A stretch of 5,909 bases of DNA from Bacteroidales bacterium (GCA_029942205.1 JAOZTL010000221.1:1-5909); one strand, 5' to 3'; counted from the stretch's first letter, positions 1 through 5,786 are shown. Made by a program: numbers and translations. Notes: generated from the letters alone by a model not told the origin.

Positions 1-393
1 CTGCGAATCTACCAGTTTGAGTATGGAATAGACTCGTGCAACCAATTCGGCTTCCTCTATCGGTTTCCGAATATAATCCTGTGCGCCTGCTTCGAGTGCT
101 TCTTGTAATTTTTCGGCAGCAGTAAAAGAGGTCGCCATAATGACAGGAATATTTTGGGTTCGAGGATTGGCTTTTAGTTTTTTTAATGCATCAAGTCCCG
201 ATAATACAGGCATTTCCCAGTCTAAAATAATCAAATCGGGAGTGAATTGTTTCGCTTTTTCGTAGACCATTTGTCCGTTAGTCGCTAACTGAAATTGAAC
301 TGTTTTTTCAACTTTTTTGATCGTGAGAGCAATAAATTTGGCTACACTTTGTTGATCGTCAGCTATTAATATTTTTAAATCGGTAAAATTCAT
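1..393 (-). CDS. Response regulator, REC domain (3' end outside window)
   Basis: The first 131 residues of a two-component response regulator are visible; the frame is still open at the left edge. The REC (CheY-like) fold is complete: acidic pair Asp12-Asp13 after the first strand (LKILIADD), phospho-acceptor Asp58 in LIILDWEMP, the switch Thr88 in IMATS, and the conserved Lys110 in the KP motif (YIRKPI). In this family a partner histidine kinase phosphorylates the central Asp and so switches an output domain or protein partner. The REC domain ends near residue 125 and the helix continues (ARVYSILKLVDSQ), so an output module or coiled-coil linker may follow; its type cannot be seen. The start is the ATG at 391-393, eleven residues before the acidic pair, as usual. 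There is no Shine-Dalgarno, only an A-rich leader with a short palindrome. The REC assignment is near certain; output and partner are unknown. Confidence 0.93.
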   Translation of the reverse strand, partial: MNFTDLKILIADDQQSVAKFIALTIKKVEKTVQFQLATNGQMVYEKAKQFTPDLIILDWEMPVLSGLDALKKLKANPRTQNIPVIMATSFTAAEKLQEALEAGAQDYIRKPIEEAELVARVYSILKLVDSQ

Positions 394-397
394 ATTT

Positions 398-415
398 TTT
401 TTCTTGTAAGAAAAA
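398..415 (-). promoter_or_regulatory. Palindrome in the leader of the response-regulator gene
   Basis: An 8-base perfect inverted repeat with a 2-base centre (minus strand TTTTTCTT-AC-AAGAAAAA) lies four bases upstream of the regulator ATG. In RNA it would form a weak A-U hairpin over the ribosome-binding region; in DNA it could be a dimer binding site. Its arms contain the CAAGAA and TTTCTT words also found in the leader hairpin of the barrel gene. In such AT-rich DNA it could also be chance. Confidence 0.35.
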
Positions 416-474
416 TCAGTTTTTTTTTAATTAAATGAATCATACATTTACTTCTCTATAAGTAATGAACTATA

Positions 475-558
475 ATGGTTTTGTACAAATATGTAAGTAA
501 CATCAAAAAGATCGAAGACCTTATTTTAAAGTTTTTAAATAAAATAGAAGGCGACTAA
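475..558 (+). repeat. Dispersed repeat copy 1, readable as a 27-residue ORF
   Basis: The core at about 483-522 (GTAAGTAACATCAAAAAGAT, then CGAAGACCTT) recurs, diverged, near 728-772 and 3460-3505, and in damaged form at 641-673, always in this orientation. Read as protein from the ATG at 475, the copy gives KYVSNIKKIEDL inside a 27-residue frame ending at TAA 556-558. No Shine-Dalgarno is visible. It may be a repetitive extragenic element, the remnant of a larger coding element, or a very small peptide gene. The repeat relation is seen directly; its nature is unknown. Confidence 0.5.
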
Positions 559-640
559 TGTATACAAAATTTTTCGATATTATTTTAATATATGGATTTT
601 TATAATATTATTTCTATTTTTGAGAAATACTTGAATGTGA

Positions 641-673
641 ATATTAAAAAATAGGTAAGCTCGAAGACCTTTA
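641..673 (+). repeat. Dispersed repeat copy 2 (degenerate)
   Basis: This stretch carries both halves of the repeat core, AATATTAAAAA and CTCGAAGACCTTT, separated by extra bases (ATAGGTAAG) compared with the copies at 475 and 3460. The NIKK part is followed by an in-frame TAG and the GAAGACCTT part falls in another frame. It therefore has no coding capacity of its own and looks like a decayed copy. The match is short, so the assignment is tentative. Confidence 0.3.
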
Positions 674-727
674 AGTGTGTGAACAAAATTAGCTTCAGAT
701 TAATAATTATGTATTTCATTGAATAAC

Positions 728-838
728 ATGGATTTACAGAATTGCGTAAGCAACATCAAAAAAGGTAGAAGGAAGTTAAAGGACATAAGAATGAGTATAA
801 CTGTTATATGTTATTTAATTTGCGTTACTAAAGAATAA
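728..838 (+). repeat. Dispersed repeat copy 3, readable as a 36-residue ORF
   Basis: The repeat part covers about 731-772. It aligns with the copy at 3460-3505 over ATTTAcAGAATTGC (one difference), then over the AACATCAAAAA core. From the ATG at 728 it reads MDLQNCVSNIKK and continues in frame to TAA at 836-838, with a basic stretch (KKGRRKLKD) and a hydrophobic tail (SITVICYLICV). The copy at 3460 reads INLENC-SNIKK in the same frame, so the peptide is similar although this copy diverges after NIKK. It lies 58 bases before the acylase start. Whether it is translated cannot be told; no ribosome-binding site is apparent. Confidence 0.45.
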
Positions 839-844
839 CTCATC

Positions 845-861
845 GCTCCATACAAGGGAGC
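845..861 (+). promoter_or_regulatory. Small GC-rich hairpin in the acylase leader
   Basis: GCTCC and GGAGC form a 5-base stem around a 7-base loop, in an otherwise very AT-rich leader, 35 bases before the acylase ATG. It could affect message stability or translation. I found no good TTG/TAnnTTTG promoter for the acylase; the closest -7 box, TTAATTTG at 815-822, lacks a TTG at the right distance. Function is unproven. Confidence 0.25.
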
Positions 862-896
862 AATTTAATTTCAGCAACATACATAAAATTAAACAA

Positions 897-3293
897 ATGA
901 AAAAAATAAAAAAAATAGCATTTTGGTTTTTTGCTATTATTATTGCTTTAGCTTTAAGCATTTGGGTTTATTTATTAAACTTAAAACCCGATTATTCTGG
1001 AACTTTAGACTTGGAAGGCTTAACAGAGTCTGTCGAAGTGTATTTTGACGAATGGGGAATTCCTCATATTTATGCACAAAACGAACATGATGCACAGTTG
1101 GCGTTAGGCTATGTACATGCGCAAGATCGTCTTTTTCAGATGGAAATGATGCGTCGAGTAGGGTGGGGGCGTTTGTCCGAAATACTGGGCAACGATTTGG
1201 TGCAAACCGATAAATTTTTTCGAGCCATAGGGCTTACCGAAGCAGCACATGCTGCTGCCGAAAAATTTGATCCTGAAAAGAATCATGTCGATGCAATGGC
1301 ACAGGCTTATTTAGATGGAATTAATCAATACATGCACAAAGGAAGTACGCCGATAGAGTTCAGGCTTTTAGGTATCGAAAAAGAAGATTTTGTTCCTGCC
1401 GACATGTTTGTTATTTCGGGTTACATGGCTTATACTTTTGCTGCTGCATTCCGTATGGAGCCTCAAATTGATAAAATTTATCAAAAATATGGACTTTCCT
1501 ATTTAGAAGATTTAGGTATAAAGCGTATGAACTCTTCAGCTACGATACCTGTGCATTACGCTGATAGTGCCACTTATAGCGAGCACGAATTTGCAACAGA
1601 AGCTCGTAATATATTCAAAAATCTACCCGTTCCGATGTTTTATGGAAGCAATTCGTGGGTACTTGCTCCCGAAAAAACAAAATTAAACAAAGTCCTTTTT
1701 GCCAACGATACGCATATCGGTTATGCACAACCAGCGGTTTGGTACGAGGCGCATATCAATTATCCTGGGTTTAATTTCTATGGTAACTATTTGGCTGGCA
1801 TACCTTTCGGTTTGGTGGGACATAACGATTTTTCGGCATTTGGAATGACCATGTTCGAGAATGACGACATCGATTTTTTTCGTGAAAAACGCAATCCCGA
1901 CAATGAAAATCAAGTGTGGGAAAATGATAAATGGGTAGATTTGACAAGCACCAAGCACACCATAAAAGTGAAAGATGCCGAAGCAATAGAATTTGAAGTG
2001 AAAATTAGCCGACATGGACCTATCATCAACGAGGCTTTGGCTAAACTGGAAAGCGAAGAAGCTCCAATTTCCATGTGGTGGGTTTATACCAAGTTTGACA
2101 ACAGACTGTTAGAGGCTTTTTATAAGCTAGATCACTGCCAATCGTTGGAAGAAGCAAACGAAGCGGCAAGTTTGATTTATGCACCAGGACTGAATGTGAT
2201 GTATGGTGATAGCGATGGAAATATTGCTTGGTGGGCAGCTGCAAAGCTTGTAAAACGTGCAGAACATGTAAATTCACGACTTATTCTGGACGGTGCTAGT
2301 GGTGCTGACGAGTATACGGGATATTACGATTTCTCGAAGAATCCGCAATCCATCAACCCTCCCGAAGGTTTTGTGTATTCTGCTAATAACCAGCCAGATA
2401 CTATCGAAGGGATTTTGTATCCAGGCTATTATGCACCAGAGCACCGTGCGATGCGAATTAATCAATTCTTAAAAAATAAAGACGATTGGACTTTTGCCGA
2501 TATGCAAACCATGGTTACGGATGTTATTTCGCCAATGCACGCTGGATTATCTAAATTATTAATGGAAAATTTAAACAAGGAAAATTTGCCAGAAAATGGG
2601 AATCACCAAAAAGTAGTTGAGTTACTAACTGACTGGGATGGAGATCATCAGATGGCTGATATTGAACCAACACTTTATTACAGATTATTGTATAATGTAT
2701 TGCATAATATTTTTGTTGATGAACTTGGAGAAGGTGATTTTGAAGGATTTGCTTCGTCGCATACGATAGAAAATACCTATCCATATTTATTTGCCAACGA
2801 TAGCTCTGTTTGGTGGGATAATATAAAAACAGAAGCGAAAGAAACACGTGCCGAAATTATCGAGAAATCGTTTATTAAAACGGTGGATGATCTTGAAAAA
2901 CAATTAGGTACAGACATGAAACAATGGCAATGGAGTAAAGTGCATACACTAGAACATGTGCATCCAATCGGACGAAAAGAACCATTCAATAAGCTGTTTA
3001 ACGTAGGTCCTTTTCATGTTATAGGAGGCAATCAGGTGATTAATAATATTGATTTTCATATTGATAGTACTGGCTTATACAAAGCAACTTATGGTCCTGC
3101 AATCCGTATTTTGATTGATTTTGCCGATATGGAAAATTCGATAAGTATACTACCAACTGGTGAATCAGGGCGTTTCATGAGTCCACATTACAACGATCAA
3201 GCAGAAATGTATAATACAGGACAATTCAGAAAACAAAAAACAAATAAAGAAGAAATTATGAAAATGGCAAAAGGGAAATTAATCTTAGAATAA
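897..3293 (+). CDS. Penicillin acylase family amidase (Ntn hydrolase, MEROPS S45 type), membrane-anchored
   Basis: A complete 798-residue precursor of the penicillin/acyl-homoserine-lactone acylase family, enzymes that hydrolyse an amide bond joining an acyl chain to an amine after autocatalytic cleavage into alpha and beta chains. Residues about 7-28 form one hydrophobic segment after a Lys-rich start, so the protein is exported and possibly held in the inner membrane, facing the periplasm. Alpha-chain landmarks are DEWGIPHIYA (51-60) and ALGYVHAQDRLFQMEMMRR (69-87). The beta chain should begin at Ser251 in YGSNSW, the nucleophile freed by cleavage after Gly250. Then follow FANDTH (268-273), GHND...AFGMT (308-318), the calcium-site-like NDDIDFF (322-328), SRHGP (371-375), SANNQP (495-500, with the probable catalytic Asn) and the C-terminal GESGRFMSPHYNDQ. 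All key motifs are intact and the length is normal. The ATG follows an A-rich leader without Shine-Dalgarno. The family is certain; the substrate (beta-lactam side chain, quorum signal, N-acyl lipid or peptide) cannot be inferred, and no neighbour suggests one. Confidence 0.95.
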   Translation: MKKIKKIAFWFFAIIIALALSIWVYLLNLKPDYSGTLDLEGLTESVEVYFDEWGIPHIYAQNEHDAQLALGYVHAQDRLFQMEMMRRVGWGRLSEILGNDLVQTDKFFRAIGLTEAAHAAAEKFDPEKNHVDAMAQAYLDGINQYMHKGSTPIEFRLLGIEKEDFVPADMFVISGYMAYTFAAAFRMEPQIDKIYQKYGLSYLEDLGIKRMNSSATIPVHYADSATYSEHEFATEARNIFKNLPVPMFYGSNSWVLAPEKTKLNKVLFANDTHIGYAQPAVWYEAHINYPGFNFYGNYLAGIPFGLVGHNDFSAFGMTMFENDDIDFFREKRNPDNENQVWENDKWVDLTSTKHTIKVKDAEAIEFEVKISRHGPIINEALAKLESEEAPISMWWVYTKFDNRLLEAFYKLDHCQSLEEANEAASLIYAPGLNVMYGDSDGNIAWWAAAKLVKRAEHVNSRLILDGASGADEYTGYYDFSKNPQSINPPEGFVYSANNQPDTIEGILYPGYYAPEHRAMRINQFLKNKDDWTFADMQTMVTDVISPMHAGLSKLLMENLNKENLPENGNHQKVVELLTDWDGDHQMADIEPTLYYRLLYNVLHNIFVDELGEGDFEGFASSHTIENTYPYLFANDSSVWWDNIKTEAKETRAEIIEKSFIKTVDDLEKQLGTDMKQWQWSKVHTLEHVHPIGRKEPFNKLFNVGPFHVIGGNQVINNIDFHIDSTGLYKATYGPAIRILIDFADMENSISILPTGESGRFMSPHYNDQAEMYNTGQFRKQKTNKEEIMKMAKGKLILE

Positions 3294-3301
3294 AACGTTA
3301 A

Positions 3302-3331
3302 GTTTACTTGTGAACATTTTTATTTTTTTTA
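3302..3331 (+). terminator. Possible weak terminator just after the acylase
   Basis: GTTTAC-TT-GTGAAC, eight bases after the acylase stop, can pair as a six-base RNA stem with one U-G wobble (realistically four pairs and a wider loop). A long T-rich tract follows at once. This is terminator-like but weak; the stronger hairpin at 3341-3387 is the better candidate. Confidence 0.3.
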
Positions 3332-3340
3332 TTTAAAACG

Positions 3341-3387
3341 AAAATGAGATATTAACGAATAATTATTCGTCAATATCTCATTTTTTT
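3341..3387 (+). terminator. Strong rho-independent terminator between convergent genes
   Basis: A 13-base perfect stem (3341-3353 with 3372-3384), one A/C mismatch, six more base pairs (ACGAAT with ATTCGT) and a 4-base AATT loop; the stem's last T residues run into a tract of seven T (3381-3387). It ends plus-strand transcription from the acylase. On the minus strand the stem also ends in TTTT, so it may also stop read-through from the barrel gene, though the sequence beyond it in that direction is A-rich and favours it less. The symmetry is far too long to be chance. Confidence 0.85.
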
Positions 3388-3438
3388 GTGTTTCTAATGT
3401 TAAAGAAATAGGTGAATAAAACTAATCACCTGTAATAA

Positions 3439-3525
3439 TTCCTTATTTTGCTGAATATCATAAATTTAGAGAATTGCAGTAACATTAAAAAGATCGAAGA
3501 CTTTAAAACTTCATTGCAAGTTTAA
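3439..3525 (+). repeat. Dispersed repeat copy 4, overlapping the 3' end of the barrel gene
   Basis: The repeat proper spans about 3460-3505. Its right end runs into the last codon and stop of the minus-strand barrel gene (stop at 3503-3505). Read on the plus strand it gives INLENCSNIKKIED within a stop-free frame from 3439 to TAA 3523-3525, but without an ATG. Against the copy at 728 it lacks exactly one codon (GTA, Val) and otherwise differs in the core at third codon positions (ATC/ATT, AAA/AAG). On the minus strand the element reads AAAGTCTTCGATCTTTTT, a marginal hairpin plus T run that might help end the barrel-gene message. Confidence 0.5.
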
Positions 3526-4129
3526 TCACAACAGAAGAAGGAGAATATCCTAATTGTGTCGCATTCAAATTTTGATAAACAGCAATAGGTGCACTAAGAT
3601 CTAAATGCATCAAATGTGCAAATTTAAAGTGTATTTCTGGAGTAAAGAATACAATATTCCCGCCTGTATTATCAAGCTCTACACCATCTAATTCTGCTTT
3701 CGACAACATTTCGCAATTGATTTCTGCTCCTAAATCAAACTTTTTACTTATTGCATAAGCATAAGCAATGTTGTATTTAAAAACATCTGAACGTGTGAAT
3801 GTATTCTCGCCAAGTGAACCTTCCATGGCATACATGTACATAAAATAACCTGACATCCAGTGACGTTTTTTTATTTTGTGTATTCCTAGTTCGAATAATG
3901 GATTCCAAGATCCTGAACCTAGTTGCATGCTACCTGGTAGTAATTTGCCTAAATTATCTGTTGCATCAGTTGTTCCTACTGGAATCGTAGTACCAACACC
4001 TGCAATAAGATTGAAGGGCCCTGTTTTTTGTGATAAAATACCGTATCTAGCGAATAATTTCATATCACCCAAACCTGTATTTATATCCGTAACGTCAGAA
4101 GTTGGTAGTAATCTGTCTAGTTTTTTTTT
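3503..4129 (-). CDS. 3' part of the split barrel gene: beta-barrel body
   Basis: About 205 residues of barrel sequence in the second frame, from the homopolymer onward. The open frame extends back to a TTG at 4142-4144, but the residues before the A run merely retranslate the first frame's SFFEKK region, so that TTG is not believed to be a start. The body has Gly- and aromatic-rich alternating strands with short turns (for example YFMYMYAMEGS, KYNIAYAYAISKKFDLGAEIN, IVFFTPEIHFKFAHLMHLDLS) and ends in Phe. It has no signal peptide, so alone it could not be exported. Confidence 0.7.
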   Translation of the reverse strand, partial: KKKLDRLLPTSDVTDINTGLGDMKLFARYGILSQKTGPFNLIAGVGTTIPVGTTDATDNLGKLLPGSMQLGSGSWNPLFELGIHKIKKRHWMSGYFMYMYAMEGSLGENTFTRSDVFKYNIAYAYAISKKFDLGAEINCEMLSKAELDGVELDNTGGNIVFFTPEIHFKFAHLMHLDLSAPIAVYQNLNATQLGYSPSSVVIKLAMKF

Positions 4130-4493
4130 CAAAAAAAGACGCAATTAATCTTACATCAACACCTTTAATGACACCTGTACGAAAGGCTGTTTGTAATTCT
4201 TCGTAATAAAACGATCGTGCACCTGGCGTTGTCGGAAAATCTATTTCTTCGGCATCCGTGAACAGGAGATCTTTCGTTTTATTAAAATACTTATTGATAA
4301 AAACATAAGTTCCTACAGGAACAAGACTTCCATTGTGTGAATTAACGACGGCACATGGAACAGGTCCGCTGTATTTTTTCTTTTTAACTGCGGTTGAATC
4401 CTTTTGTGCCAAGGCGTTAGACGAAAGTCCAATGAATATAAGTAGGATTGGTAAAAGACGACTAATAAATAATAATTGGTATTTTTTTTTCAT
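4095..4493 (-). CDS. 5' part of the split barrel gene: signal peptide and first strands
   Basis: This 132-residue frame begins MKKKYQLLFI with a hydrophobic core to about residue 25 and a likely signal-peptidase I site after SSNALA or SNALAQ (residues 29-30). No lipobox Cys is placed for lipidation; Cys47 lies in the mature part (GPVPCAVV). Strand-like stretches follow (VGTYVFINKYF, SFYYEELQTAFRTGV, GVDVRLIASFF). The last eight residues, after Lys124, are out-of-frame translation ending at a premature TGA. Without correction the product would be an exported stub unable to form a barrel. The leader carries a nine-base-pair hairpin 14 bases before the ATG and no clear Shine-Dalgarno. Confidence 0.75.
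   Translation of the reverse strand: MKKKYQLLFISRLLPILLIFIGLSSNALAQKDSTAVKKKKYSGPVPCAVVNSHNGSLVPVGTYVFINKYFNKTKDLLFTDAEEIDFPTTPGARSFYYEELQTAFRTGVIKGVDVRLIASFFEKKTRQITTNF
4121..4137 (-). other. Homopolymer pair (T7-G-A9 on the coding strand) at the frameshift
   Basis: The coding strand reads T7, G, A9, C. Frame one reads GAA AAA AAA ACT and the barrel frame reads AAA AAA AAA CTA; a run of eight A would join them. Such runs are prone to replication slippage, to RNA-polymerase slippage and to base-calling error. Any of the three could explain the split; the sequence alone cannot decide. Confidence 0.75.
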
Positions 4494-4507
4494 GTTTAAT
4501 TTTTTTG

Positions 4508-4532
4508 TTTCAAGAAATTGATATTCTTGAAA
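4508..4532 (-). promoter_or_regulatory. Hairpin/palindrome in the leader of the barrel gene
   Basis: On the coding strand TTTCAAGAA and TTCTTGAAA form a perfect nine-base stem around the 7-base loop TATCAAT, ending 14 bases before the ATG. It resembles the hairpin before the membrane-protein gene (5755-5777): both have AGAA/TTCT next to a 7-base loop starting TAT. It could be an RNA element acting on translation or stability, or a dimeric operator. I did not find a good promoter farther upstream; AATGTTTG at 4583-4576 lacks a partnered TTG. Confidence 0.5.
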
Positions 4533-4660
4533 TGAATTAATGTTTAAATTTTAAATTAGGTAATTGAATAATTCACAAACATTTTAATTATTACCACAAT
4601 TTAGTATAAACTTAACTTTTATTGATAATTATATTGTACTTTACTGATATTATTAGAGAT

Positions 4661-4765
4661 AAATTATTGTAGTAAAAAGTATAAAGAAAAGAAATATGAT
4701 TTTTTTTAATTATTTAAAATAAAATCTTACAACTTACTACTTTATACTTTTTACTTTAATAATTT
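4661..4765. repeat. 105-base near-perfect inverted repeat in the AT-rich gap
   Basis: The arms 4661-4686 and 4740-4765 match at 24 of 26 positions, including a perfect 16-base core (AGTAAAAAGTATAAAG with its complement at 4740-4755), around 53 bases of AT-rich sequence that has some symmetry of its own (GATTTT...AAAATC). A competing pairing, AGAAAAGAAAT with ATTTCTTTTCT, overlaps the arms. It lies 64 bases past the stop of the membrane-protein gene and 168 bases before the start of the barrel gene. It could be a transcription end structure, a miniature inverted-repeat element or a structured RNA. No target-site duplication or gene was recognised. The rest of the 335-base gap holds no gene I can support. 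Confidence 0.6.
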
Positions 4766-4828
4766 CTTTTCTGCTTGATTGTATTATTTACAGCAGTTTA
4801 TAACTTTAAAAAGTATAATTATGAAAAA

Positions 4829-5731
4829 TTATTTTTTTGGCATATAATAATTTTTAAAATATGGAATTAGCATGACGATAACAAAAATAGTAGCCAATAA
4901 TCCACCTAAAAAATAAACAGAAGTGAACATCGACGGAGTACCTGCTCCCACTACTTTTGCTCCTTTTTCAAAGGCATCTGCTCCTGCAACAGAAAAAGAT
5001 GCTTTTGGACGTGCAAAATGCACTGGAAAAGCAGCAATAGCAGCACCTAAACCAGCGACTAAACTAAACCACCAGCCTTTTTCTGTTTTTGATGCTAAAT
5101 AATAAATAGCAAGAAAAATAAAAATAAGAGAGATAAACATGATTGGCTGTGAGTAACGTAAAATACCAATAGTTGGATCAAGAATAGAGGCTGTTTTGCC
5201 ACCTTGATACAAGCCACGAAGCCCATGCTCTGAAAAGGCAAACACTTGAGTTCCAAACATTCCCAACAATGTAAGCGGAATGAATGTAGGCCATAAATCT
5301 TTTCCTTTCTTTTCTAAAAGAATAATAGCCCAAAATGCGACAAGCCCTACGATGAAAGCTGTAAATGATGGAGCAAAAGCACCTTTTTTAACCATGTAAC
5401 CAGCAAAACTACTGACATAAAAACTTCCTACTGGAAGGATTGCCAAACTGGTAAGAGCTACAGGAAAAGCCCATTTTTTATCTTTTAAGAATGCATACGC
5501 AACGAGTAGCAATACTATTCCTGCGATAACTGTGAGACCGAGCCAACCAAAACTGACTTGTAACCGTAAAGATCCGATTGGATTCATTGGCATGCTTGCT
5601 CCTTTGGTTATGCCTTTTAAAAACATATTGACAGTCTTGGTTACGAGACTGGGATTGATGAAAATCAAGAAAATGCCGACTAAAAAGGCAATTGCGGCTT
5701 GTATTTTCTGATTAGTACTTGAACTGTTCAT
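4829..5731 (-). CDS. Polytopic membrane protein of unknown function (about 8 membrane segments)
   Basis: A 300-residue integral membrane protein that I cannot assign to a family. Hydrophobic segments lie at roughly residues 8-30, 57-82, 86-108, 120-140, 147-166, 193-213, 220-238 and 266-291. Basic clusters (FLKDKK, LLEKKGKD, ASKTEKG, the PKK tail) between or after them probably mark the cytoplasmic side. Two longer polar loops, about 31-56 (TKTVNMFLKGITKGASMPMN) and 239-265 (ARPKASFSVAGADAFEKG), would then need placing by topology prediction. No catalytic motif, metal site, cofactor-binding sequence or transporter signature is evident. The ATG at 5729-5731 is supported by AAAGGAA upstream, one of the few Shine-Dalgarno-like sites in the window, and by a TTG/TAnnTTTG promoter about 100 bases upstream. 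It is probably transcribed alone. That it is a real gene is nearly certain from its length and regular membrane pattern; its role is unknown. Confidence 0.85.
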   Translation of the reverse strand: MNSSSTNQKIQAAIAFLVGIFLIFINPSLVTKTVNMFLKGITKGASMPMNPIGSLRLQVSFGWLGLTVIAGIVLLLVAYAFLKDKKWAFPVALTSLAILPVGSFYVSSFAGYMVKKGAFAPSFTAFIVGLVAFWAIILLEKKGKDLWPTFIPLTLLGMFGTQVFAFSEHGLRGLYQGGKTASILDPTIGILRYSQPIMFISLIFIFLAIYYLASKTEKGWWFSLVAGLGAAIAAFPVHFARPKASFSVAGADAFEKGAKVVGAGTPSMFTSVYFLGGLLATIFVIVMLIPYFKNYYMPKK

Positions 5732-5754
5732 TGGTTATTTCCTTTCTTTTTTTT

Positions 5755-5777
5755 CCTGAGAAAACAATATTCTCAAG
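5755..5777 (-). promoter_or_regulatory. Hairpin in the leader of the membrane-protein gene
   Basis: On the coding strand CTTGAGAA and TTCTCAGG pair over eight positions (one G-U wobble) around the 7-base loop TATTGTT, ending 23 bases before the ATG. The inner AGAA/TTCT pairs and the TAT at the loop's 5' side match the hairpin at 4508-4532, while the outer pairs differ in both arms at once, as expected if pairing is what is conserved. The Shine-Dalgarno-like AAAGGAA lies between it and the start. Confidence 0.45.
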
Positions 5778-5786
5778 ATGAATTTG

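Larger units (their letters stand above)
3503..4493 (-). pseudogene. Outer-membrane beta-barrel protein (MetA-pathway/transporter-like), split by a frameshift
   Basis: Two overlapping minus-strand frames together encode one exported protein of about 329 residues. The first frame (from ATG 4491-4493) supplies the signal peptide and the first strands; the second supplies the rest. Removing one A from the run of nine A (plus-strand 4121-4129) gives an uninterrupted protein that reads through SFFEKK-LDRLLPTSD. The joined sequence resembles the outer-membrane barrel family annotated as putative transporter or MetA-pathway of phenol degradation (Pfam Phenol_MetA_deg): TGLGDMKLFARYGIL, IAGVGTTIPVG, LLPGSMQLGSGSWNP, then alternating amphipathic strands and a terminal Phe (VIKLAMKF), the usual insertion signal for the BAM machinery. 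Transported substrate is unknown, and the family name does not prove phenol metabolism. The rest of the gene shows no decay, which favours a sequencing error, a phase-variable switch or a very recent mutation over an old pseudogene. Confidence 0.8.

Noticed and set aside
615..622. TATTTTTG as a -7 promoter box for the acylase
   Set aside because: The box matches TAnnTTTG but has no TTG 19-21 bases upstream and lies about 275 bases from the start codon.
475..838. Repeat copies as a CRISPR array
   Set aside because: Spacing is irregular, the copies are diverged, one copy lies about 2.7 kb away, and there are no uniform spacers or cas genes.
394..896. tRNA or other structured RNA gene in the 503-base gap
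   Set aside because: No cloverleaf, anticodon arm or CCA end was recognised; only the short repeats and small hairpins listed stand out.
1104..2989. Several minus-strand and alternate-frame open frames (about 60-110 residues) inside the acylase gene
   Set aside because: They lie antisense to, or out of frame with, a fully supported 798-residue gene, have no recognisable domain and skewed composition (runs of His, Tyr, Cys), and no ribosome-binding site of their own.
4130..4144. TTG at 4142-4144 as a true start of a separate 213-residue protein
   Set aside because: The codons before the A run only retranslate the first frame, the product would lack a signal peptide, and joining the frames gives a normal exported barrel. 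A frameshift explains the data better.
3876..4521. Plus-strand open frames at 3876-4148 and 4333-4521
   Set aside because: They are antisense to the barrel gene, whose two halves have clear protein features; the plus-strand translations show none.
4576..4583. Minus-strand AATGTTTG as a -7 box for the barrel gene
   Set aside because: One mismatch to the consensus and no TTG at the needed spacing.
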